This document shows positions 8,157 to 12,638 of a stretch of 12,638 nucleotides of DNA, in pieces. The notes under the pieces were generated by a model. That model had not been told where the DNA came from. It saw only the letters and a list, made by a program, of their open reading frames with translations, and ran no database searches. Location of the stretch: the NCBI GenBank assembly GCA_946480495.1, contig CAMLKO010000015.1:1-12638 (forward strand), read 5' to 3'. Every line of letters starts with the position of its first letter. Position 1 is the stretch's first letter. The translations under genes and the position numbers were made by a program. This DNA comes from an uncultured Caulobacteraceae bacterium (GTDB taxonomy: Bacteria; Pseudomonadota; Alphaproteobacteria; Caulobacterales; Caulobacteraceae).

Positions 8157-8786
8157 TTAGTGCTGCGGTTTGCCGCCTCCCGCAACCTTCGGGACGCCAT
8201 CGCGCCGAAGGGTCGCAAGGATGTCGCGGACCTGGGCGCGGGCGTGGTCGAGGCCCTGGCCGGTATCGACGACGAAGTGGGCGCGGGCGCATTTTTCGGC
8301 GTCGGCCATCTGGCGGGCGAGGATGGCGTCGAGCTTGGCTTCGTCCATGCCTTCGCGTTGGAGCACGCGGGCGCGCTGGACGTCGGCCGGGGCGCTGACC
8401 ACCACCACCGCGTCCATCGCCTTTTCGCCGCCGGTTTCGAACAGCAGCGGGATGTCGAGCACCACGATGTCGGCGCCCTTGGCCTGGGCGTCCTGGAAGA
8501 AGGCGCCGCGGCTTTCGGCGATCAGCGGGTGGACGATGGATTCCAGCCGCTTCAGCTCCTCGGGCTTGCCGACCACGCGGGCGCTCAGCCGGGCGCGGTC
8601 GACGCCGTTCGCGTCGGTGGTTCCGGGAAAGGCGGCCTCGATCGGTCCGACCGCCGCGCCGCCGGGCGCATAGATGGCGTGGACGGCCGCATCGGCGTCA
8701 TAGACCGGCACGCCCTCGTCGCGGAACATGGCCGCGGTGGTCGACTTGCCCATGCCGATGGAGCCGGTCAGGCCGACGAGGATCAT
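8157..8786 (-). CDS. coaE: Dephospho-CoA kinase
   Basis: Phosphorylates the 3'-hydroxyl of dephospho-CoA, the last step of coenzyme A synthesis. It has 209 residues. The Walker A loop [12 protein letters not shown] (Lys14) is at the N-terminus, followed by [14 protein letters not shown] (the acidic DAD motif). Then come [10 protein letters not shown], the strand [13 protein letters not shown], and the lid region [21 protein letters not shown], all typical of CoaE. ATG 8786 overlaps the aroE stop as ATGA. The same frame is open much further upstream, but that part lies over aroE in another frame. Confidence 0.96.
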   Translation of the reverse strand: MILVGLTGSIGMGKSTTAAMFRDEGVPVYDADAAVHAIYAPGGAAVGPIEAAFPGTTDANGVDRARLSARVVGKPEELKRLESIVHPLIAESRGAFFQDAQAKGADIVVLDIPLLFETGGEKAMDAVVVVSAPADVQRARVLQREGMDEAKLDAILARQMADAEKCARAHFVVDTGQGLDHARAQVRDILATLRRDGVPKVAGGGKPQH

Positions 8787-9607
8787 GGCGCGGCCCCCAG
8801 CACCGCGAGCGCCACGGCGCGGACGTCCACATCGGCGGGCGGCGGGCGGCCGAAGAAGGCTTCGAAGCTGGGACGCGCCTGGGCGATCAGCATCTCCAGC
8901 CCGTCGACGGTCGGGTGGCCGGCCTCGGCGGCGCGGTCGAGGAAGCTGGTGACGAGCGGCTTGTAGACCATGTCCATGACCACCGCCGCGCCCGGCGCGC
9001 GGTCGAACGGCGCCTCGGGGCCTTCGCCGCCGCCCAGGCCCAGCGAAGTCGCGTTGATGATCGCCGCCGCGCCTTCGAAGGCGTCCTCGACCCGCTGATA
9101 GTCGATCACGCGGTCGCCGAGGCTCGCGGCGAGCGCATGAGCGCGTTCCCGCGTGCGGTTGACGATCCGCACCTGCGGCGAGCCCGCCAGAACCAACGCC
9201 GCCGCGGCCCCCCGCGCCGCGCCGCCGGCGCCGAGGATGACGGCGGGACCGTCGGCGGCGTTGAAGCCCTGCGTCGCCAACGCCTCCAGCAACCCCGGAC
9301 CGTCGGTGTTGCCGGCGACGATTTCGCCATCCTCGAAGACCAGCAGGTTCGCGGCCCCGGCAAGCGCGGCGAGTTCGCTGGCGCGCCCGGCCATCGCGAG
9401 CGCCTCTTCCTTGAAGGGAATGGTGACGTTGACCCCCCGCACGCCGTCGGCGCGCAGCTGCTCGACGAAACCGGCGAACCCGTCGAGCGGGGCCAGGAAG
9501 GGGTGGTACTCGGCGTCGAGCCCGGCCGCGCGGATCCACGCGTTGTGGATCGCCGGGCTCAGCGAATGGGCCACCGGGTTGCCGACGACGCCCGCGGTCA
9601 GCGTCAT
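8783..9607 (-). CDS. aroE: Shikimate dehydrogenase (NADP+)
   Basis: Reduces 3-dehydroshikimate to shikimate in the chorismate pathway. It has 274 residues. The N-terminal substrate domain has [13 protein letters not shown] (shikimate-binding serines), [12 protein letters not shown] with catalytic Lys66, and [11 protein letters not shown] with Asp102. The NADP-binding domain has the loop [10 protein letters not shown] near residue 124 and the phosphate-recognising NRTRERA at 150-156. The C-terminal block is [22 protein letters not shown] 9607 overlaps the maf stop (ATGA), and the stop overlaps the coaE ATG in the same way. Confidence 0.96.
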   Translation of the reverse strand: MTLTAGVVGNPVAHSLSPAIHNAWIRAAGLDAEYHPFLAPLDGFAGFVEQLRADGVRGVNVTIPFKEEALAMAGRASELAALAGAANLLVFEDGEIVAGNTDGPGLLEALATQGFNAADGPAVILGAGGAARGAAAALVLAGSPQVRIVNRTRERAHALAASLGDRVIDYQRVEDAFEGAAAIINATSLGLGGGEGPEAPFDRAPGAAVVMDMVYKPLVTSFLDRAAEAGHPTVDGLEMLIAQARPSFEAFFGRPPPADVDVRAVALAVLGAAP

Positions 9608-10197
9608 GGGACCAGCGCTCCGTGGCGGCGGAGGATGTCGAGCAGGCCCATCAGCGGCAGGCCAAGGATGGTGAAGTAGTCGCCGTCGATCCTGTCGAAC
9701 AGCTGCACGCCGTCGTCCTCCAGCCGGTAGCAGCCGACCGAGGCCAGCAGGCCTTCGCCGTGGCGGGCGAGGTAGCTCTCCAGGAACTCGTCGGAGAAGC
9801 CGCGCATGGTCAGGGTGGCGGCCGGAACCTCGCGCCAGATCGCGGCGCCGTCCCTCGCCACCACCACCGCCGAATGGAGCTTGTGCGGACGGCCGCGCAG
9901 CATCCTGAGCCGCTCGCGCGCCTCGTGCAGGCTTTGCGCCTTGTCGAACAGGCGGCCCTCGAAATCGAGCGTCTGGTCGGCGCCGATCACCAGGCCCGGC
10001 CGGTCTTGCGAGGCCTTCACCGCCTTCAGTTCGGCCAAGGCGTCGGCGACCTCGCGCGGCCCGGCGCCCCCCGCCAGCAGGTCGCGCTTGGCCGCGCCCT
10101 CGTCCACCCCGGCGCCGACCGTTTCGAAGGTGACGCCGGCCGCCGACAGCACGCTCGCCCGGGCGGCGCTTTTCGAGGCCAGGGTGACCGGCGTCAT
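9604..10197 (-). CDS. maf: Maf-family nucleoside triphosphate pyrophosphatase
   Basis: House-cleaning pyrophosphatase of the Maf/ITPase-like fold, which hydrolyses non-canonical or modified nucleotides to monophosphates. It has 197 residues. The N-terminal block is [16 protein letters not shown]. The acidic block [16 protein letters not shown] has putative catalytic Asp74. [14 protein letters not shown] and the C-terminal [11 protein letters not shown] complete the signature. The GADQ motif resembles the YceF (m7GTP-type) branch more than the dTTP/UTP-type branch, which usually has ADT; that substrate inference is tentative. The N-terminal motif has AAR where many Maf proteins show PRR. ATG 10197 overlaps the ppsR stop (ATGA). 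Confidence 0.92.
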   Translation of the reverse strand: MTPVTLASKSAARASVLSAAGVTFETVGAGVDEGAAKRDLLAGGAGPREVADALAELKAVKASQDRPGLVIGADQTLDFEGRLFDKAQSLHEARERLRMLRGRPHKLHSAVVVARDGAAIWREVPAATLTMRGFSDEFLESYLARHGEGLLASVGCYRLEDDGVQLFDRIDGDYFTILGLPLMGLLDILRRHGALVP

Positions 10198-11042
10198 CCC
10201 AGCACCTCGACCTGGCCGCGGCCGCCAGACAGCAGGTTGACGATGGCGGCGGCCGTCTCCTCGACCGAGCGGCGGGTCACGTCGATCATCGGCCAGCCGT
10301 GGCGCTCATAGAGACGGCGCGCGGCGATGATCTCCTCACGCACCGCCTCCTGGTCGATGTAGCTGGTGTCGCGCTCTTCCTTCAGGGACAGGAGCCGGTT
10401 GCGGCGAATCTGGATCAGCCGGTCGGGCGAGGCGATCAGGCCGACGATCAGGGTGTTCTTCAAGGCCAGCAGCTTGGCCGGCGGCTCGCGGCCCGGCACC
10501 AGCGGCACGTTGGCGGCGCGGATGCCGCGGTGGGCGAGATAGATGCAGGTCGGGGTCTTCGACGTGCGCGAGACGCCGACCAGCACCACGTCGGCCTGCT
10601 CCAGGTCCTGGCCGCCCTGGCCGTCGTCGTGGCTGATGGCGTAGTTCAGCGCCTCCATCCGGTTGAAGTAGTCGGCGTCGAGCGCGTGCTGGGCGCCGAC
10701 GCGGTTGGTCAGCGGCACGCCGAGGTAGCGCGACATCGAGGAGACCACCGGGTCGAGCGGCGCCACGCACGACATCTCGAGCTTGCGGCAGCCCTCCTCC
10801 AGCGCCGCGCGCAGGTCCGGGTCGACGATGGTGTGCATGACGATGCCGGGGGCGCCGGCGATCTCGTCCAGCGCGCGGTCGAGCTGGCGGTGCGAGCGCA
10901 CCAGCGCATAGATGTGCTCGATCGGCAGCACGTCGGTGAAGCGGGCGCAGACGGCGCGGGCCATGGCGTTCAGCGTCTCGCCGGTGGAGTCCGAAACGAG
11001 ATGGATGTGGAAGTAGGTCGCGATCCGCGAAGCCGGGCTCAT
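10194..11042 (-). CDS. ppsR: PPDK/PEP synthase regulatory protein (bifunctional kinase/pyrophosphorylase)
   Basis: DUF299-family enzyme. Members phosphorylate and dephosphorylate a threonine in pyruvate phosphate dikinase or PEP synthase, thereby switching them off and on. It has 282 residues from ATG 11042. The N-terminal block is FHIHLVSDSTGETLNAMARA. The P-loop GVSRTSKTPTCIYLAHRG begins at residue 156, followed by the KNTLIVGLIASPDRL and RRNRLLSLKEE blocks. Which target enzyme is present is not visible here. An upstream in-frame GTG (11078) would add 12 unconserved residues running through a hairpin, so ATG 11042 is preferred. It is the first gene of ppsR-maf-aroE-coaE-dnaQ and borders the predicted origin, transcribed away from it. 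In Caulobacter the gene on this side of the origin is of this family. Confidence 0.94.
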   Translation of the reverse strand: MSPASRIATYFHIHLVSDSTGETLNAMARAVCARFTDVLPIEHIYALVRSHRQLDRALDEIAGAPGIVMHTIVDPDLRAALEEGCRKLEMSCVAPLDPVVSSMSRYLGVPLTNRVGAQHALDADYFNRMEALNYAISHDDGQGGQDLEQADVVLVGVSRTSKTPTCIYLAHRGIRAANVPLVPGREPPAKLLALKNTLIVGLIASPDRLIQIRRNRLLSLKEERDTSYIDQEAVREEIIAARRLYERHGWPMIDVTRRSVEETAAAIVNLLSGGRGQVEVLG

Positions 11043-11055
11043 CGCCTTCCCATAA

Positions 11056-11071
11056 CTTGCGCGAGCGCAAG
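11056..11071. repeat. Inverted repeat upstream of ppsR
   Basis: CTTGCGC-GA-GCGCAAG: two perfect 7-bp arms with a 2-nt spacer, 14-29 nt upstream of the ppsR ATG. It could be an operator, or a hairpin in the ppsR leader if transcription starts further upstream. No known motif is recognised. Confidence 0.5.
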
Positions 11072-11080
11072 GAACCACCC

Positions 11081-11089
11081 TGTGGATCG
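11081..11089 (-). promoter_or_regulatory. DnaA-box-like site
   Basis: On the minus strand CGATCCACA matches TTATCCACA at 7 of 9 positions, with G in the second position as in the weaker G-type boxes described for Caulobacter Cori. It lies 38 nt upstream of the ppsR ATG, so it could also influence that gene. Confidence 0.55.
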
Positions 11090-11193
11090 TGCGTTGGTGG
11101 AACGCTGGCGAACCCCGGTTCGCCGGTGGAGCAAACGCGCCCCTTTCTCACTGGCGGCGCGGGCCTGTGGGGCGCAGGCGATTTCGTGCGCCG

Positions 11194-11202
11194 TTATCCC
11201 CG
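11194..11202 (+). promoter_or_regulatory. DnaA-box-like site
   Basis: TTATCCCCG matches TTATCCACA at 7 of 9 positions, including the invariant-looking TTATCC. It is the best plus-strand candidate in the origin region. Confidence 0.55.
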
Positions 11203-11211
11203 GTCGAGCGC

Positions 11212-11348
11212 GCCTGTGAACGGCCGCGCCGGCGGTCATCGACAGCGCTCGCAACAACCCCGCCTTTCCCATCTTCGTCCGCCACATTGCGGCCTAATTC
11301 CACCTTTGGGTTGAACAGGCTGGCTGGATGTCCACGCAGTTCACAGGC
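11212..11348. repeat. 10-bp inverted repeat GCCTGTGAAC / GTTCACAGGC in the origin
   Basis: The left arm is 11212-11221 and the right arm 11339-11348, exact reverse complements separated by 117 bp. The core CCTGTG also occurs at 11079-11084 and 11164-11169, so there are four copies (three direct, one inverted). TGTG/CACA is the conserved half of a DnaA box, so these may be degenerate DnaA sites. Confidence 0.5.
11328..11336 (+). promoter_or_regulatory. Weak DnaA-box-like site
   Basis: ATGTCCACG matches TTATCCACA at 6 of 9 positions. It is followed 2 nt later by the GTTCACAGGC arm of an inverted repeat. Listed only because of its location in the predicted origin. Confidence 0.3.
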
Positions 11349-11359
11349 AAGCGCCGCCT

Positions 11360-11365
11360 TGGGGA
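11360..11365 (-). promoter_or_regulatory. Possible weak W-type DnaA site
   Basis: Minus-strand TCCCCA is the hexamer reported for very weak W-type DnaA sites in Caulobacter Cori. A near match TCCCCG is at 11422-11427 on the plus strand. A hexamer alone is weak evidence. Confidence 0.3.
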
Positions 11366-11399
11366 CAACCGCTTGAGGGCTGGTCCGCGAGCGGCTGAC

Positions 11400-11424
11400 G
11401 GACGGTGGGAAGACACGACCGTCC
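11400..11424. repeat. Inverted repeat in the origin region
   Basis: GGACGGT at 11400-11406 and ACCGTCC at 11418-11424 can form a 7-bp stem with an 11-nt loop. No T-run follows on either side, so a terminator is unlikely. It sits just left of the AT-rich island. Confidence 0.45.
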
Positions 11425-11446
11425 CCGGTTTGCCCATGCCTCACCA

Positions 11447-11482
11447 CCTCATCATTCCTTTTCTTAAAATCTTTAAGAGAGA
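11447..11482. other. AT-rich island with CTTAAA-N3-TTTAAG palindrome, candidate DNA-unwinding element
   Basis: This stretch is clearly AT-rich against a very GC-rich background. Its centre is CTTAAAATCTTTAAG (11463-11477), two 6-bp inverted arms with a 3-nt spacer. A third copy, TTTAAG, is at 11521-11526, just before hemE. The left side is pyrimidine-rich on the plus strand and the right side purine-rich. It could be the unwinding element, part of the hemE promoter (TAAAAT at 11465-11470), or both. Confidence 0.5.
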
Positions 11483-11536
11483 AGGTAGGGACGGGGGGCT
11501 TTGAGCCTTTCGGCCGGGCCTTTAAGAAGCCCTGCG

Positions 11537-12562
11537 ATGAACGCCCCTCGTCCCGATCTCCTTCGAGTCCTTGCCGGCGAGCGGCTGGAGCGCCCTCCGG
11601 TCTGGTTCATGCGCCAGGCGGGCCGGTATCTGCCCGAGTATCGGGCGCTGCGGGAGAGCGCCCCGGACTTCATCAGCTTTTGCCTGAACCCGGAGATGGC
11701 TGCCGAAGCCACGCTGCAGCCGATGCGGCGGTTTGCCTTCAGCGCGGCCATCGTTTTCGCCGACATCCTGTTGCTGCCCGGCGCCCTTGGCCAGCAGGTG
11801 TGGTTCGAGGCGGGCGAAGGGCCAAAGCTTGGACCCCTGCCGCAGGTCGCCGCGCTGGAGGGCGAGCTTGGAAATTGCGAGGGCCGCCTGGCCGCGGTCG
11901 GCGAGACGCTGAAGCGGGTCCGCAAGGCGCTGGAGCCGGAACGGGCGCTGATCGGGTTCGCCGGCGCGCCGTGGACGGTCGCGACCTACATGATCGAGGG
12001 CGGCTCGTCGGACCGGACGGGGGCGCGGGTCTTCGCCTACGAGCAGCCGGACAGGCTCGATGCGTTGCTGGAGGTGCTGTCGGAGGCCACGGCGCGCTAT
12101 CTCATCATGCAGGCGAGGGCCGGCGCCCAGGTGCTCAAGCTCTTCGAGAGCTGGGCGGAGGGCCTGCCGGAGGATCTGTTCGAGCGGCTGGTGATCGGGC
12201 CGCACCGGGCCATCGTGGAGAAGGTGCGGGCCGCCGGCGTGGACGCGCCCTTCATCGGCTTCCCGCGGGGGGCCGGCGCGCTGGTGGAGACCTATGCCGC
12301 CGCCGTTCCGGTCGAGGCGGTGGCGCTGGACACCCAGGCGAGCGCCGAACTGGGACGGCGCGTTCAGAAGACCCGGGCCATCCAGGGCGCGCTCGACCCG
12401 CTGCTGCTCAGGGCCGGCGGGCCCGCGCTGGACCGGCGCGTCGACCAGCTGCTCGAGCAGTGGGGCGGCGGGCCCTACATCTTCAACCTGGGCCACGGCA
12501 TCCTGCCCGACACGCCCATCGCGCACGTCGAACAGGTGTTGAAGCGGGTGACCGGCCAATGA
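11537..12562 (+). CDS. hemE: Uroporphyrinogen decarboxylase
   Basis: Decarboxylates the four acetate side chains of uroporphyrinogen III to give coproporphyrinogen III in haem synthesis. It has 341 residues. Substrate-site blocks are PPVWFMRQAGRYLPEYR near residue 20, FSAAIVFADILLLP with the key Asp76, GFAGAPWTVATYMIEGG and the C-terminal FNLGHGILPDTPI. ATG 11537 gives the usual N-terminus. A TTG at 11501 preceded by a G-run would add 12 residues of no family resemblance, so I do not use it. The ribosome site before 11537 is only AAGAAG. The upstream 494 bp is the predicted origin, so hemE transcription probably starts inside it. The stop overlaps hemH (ATGA). Confidence 0.96.
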   Translation: MNAPRPDLLRVLAGERLERPPVWFMRQAGRYLPEYRALRESAPDFISFCLNPEMAAEATLQPMRRFAFSAAIVFADILLLPGALGQQVWFEAGEGPKLGPLPQVAALEGELGNCEGRLAAVGETLKRVRKALEPERALIGFAGAPWTVATYMIEGGSSDRTGARVFAYEQPDRLDALLEVLSEATARYLIMQARAGAQVLKLFESWAEGLPEDLFERLVIGPHRAIVEKVRAAGVDAPFIGFPRGAGALVETYAAAVPVEAVALDTQASAELGRRVQKTRAIQGALDPLLLRAGGPALDRRVDQLLEQWGGGPYIFNLGHGILPDTPIAHVEQVLKRVTGQ

Positions 12563-12638
12563 GCCGCCGCATCGCCGTCGTCCTGTTCAATCTCGGCGGG
12601 CCGGATGGACCGGCGGCGGTGAAGCCCTTCCTGTTCAA
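12559..12638 (+). CDS. hemH: Ferrochelatase (3'-truncated by window edge)
   Basis: Only the first 26 codons are in the window: MSRRIAVVLFNLGGPDGPAA followed by VKPFLF. The pattern (V-V-L-F-N-L-G-G-P-D near the start, then P-F-L) is the usual ferrochelatase N-terminus. This enzyme inserts ferrous iron into protoporphyrin IX, so it belongs with hemE in haem synthesis. The start overlaps the hemE stop as ATGA, implying coupled translation. The identification rests on a short stretch plus context. Confidence 0.88.
   Translation, partial: MSRRIAVVLFNLGGPDGPAAVKPFLF

Larger units (their letters stand above)
11043..11536. other. oriC: Predicted chromosomal replication origin (Cori-type oriC) between ppsR and hemE
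   Basis: This 494-bp gap is the only long non-coding stretch in the window. The short frames crossing it have no recognisable protein features. The assignment rests on context and content. In Caulobacter crescentus the origin is adjacent to hemE, and here hemE and ppsR diverge from the gap. The gap holds several DnaA-box-like sequences, a 10-bp inverted repeat made of half-box sequence, two hairpins and one AT-rich island (about 11447-11482) in otherwise GC-rich DNA. The canonical CtrA site TTAA-N7-TTAA and GANTC methylation sites are not seen in it. No dnaA gene is in the window, which is normal for Caulobacter-type origins. Confidence 0.8.

Noticed and set aside
11089..11376. Short plus-strand frames in the origin gap (also 11057-11314)
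   Set aside because: Overlapping in different frames, no ribosome site and no family resemblance; treated as non-coding.
11148..11447. 99-codon minus-strand frame inside the origin gap
   Set aside because: No recognisable motif, no good ribosome site, and it runs across repeats and DnaA-like sites; a chance frame in GC-rich DNA.
11442..11470. hemE promoter with -10 TAAAAT
   Set aside because: The -10 is reasonable, but the sequence 17 nt upstream (CACCAC) is not a -35, so I do not call it as a promoter.
11464..11476. TTAA-N5-TTAA as a CtrA binding site
   Set aside because: The known site needs a 7-nt spacer. I report it as part of a palindrome instead and flag the absence of the standard site.
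1..12638. Undescribed defence, mobile or secretion system
   Set aside because: Every coding region is a recognisable housekeeping family with composition like its neighbours; no transposase, integrase, direct-repeat array or cargo-like island is seen.

Overview
The window looks like core chromosome of an alphaproteobacterium of the order Caulobacterales (Caulobacter, Phenylobacterium or a near relative). The evidence is high GC with G/C-rich third codon positions, alphaproteobacterial versions of every protein, a Tim44-like protein beside secB, and above all the order ppsR - long non-coding gap - hemE - hemH. In Caulobacter crescentus the chromosomal origin (Cori) lies next to hemE. I therefore read the only long non-coding stretch here (11043-11536) as the replication origin. 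I see no phage, insertion sequence, CRISPR array, tRNA or rRNA, and no novel defence or biosynthetic system.

Layout. (1) Positions 1-4671, + strand: a 5'-truncated endonuclease III gene (nth), a PfkB-family adenosine kinase, then hisB-hisH-hisA-hisF-hisE. These five make the dehydratase, the two-subunit imidazole-glycerol-phosphate synthase, the isomerase and the phosphoribosyl-ATP pyrophosphatase of histidine synthesis. Their genes are 3-9 nt apart or overlap. (2) 4661-6818, - strand: a Tim44-like membrane protein (timA), a lipoprotein lytic transglycosylase (mltA) and an Smr-domain protein, in that order of transcription and translationally coupled, behind a recognisable promoter. The last gene overlaps the 3' end of hisE. 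(3) 6951-7445, + strand: secB, divergent from timA and convergent with dnaQ. (4) 7450-11042, - strand: ppsR-maf-aroE-coaE-dnaQ, transcribed away from the origin with ATGA overlaps at the first three junctions. (5) 11043-11536: the predicted origin, with DnaA-box-like sites, inverted repeats and a short AT-rich island beside hemE. (6) 11537-12638, + strand: hemE and the start of hemH (haem synthesis), overlapping by ATGA and also transcribed away from the origin.

Genes on both sides of the origin are co-directional with predicted fork movement, except secB and the his cluster, which would run head-on. The main point worth testing is that this origin keeps the Caulobacter gene context but lacks the canonical CtrA site TTAA-N7-TTAA.
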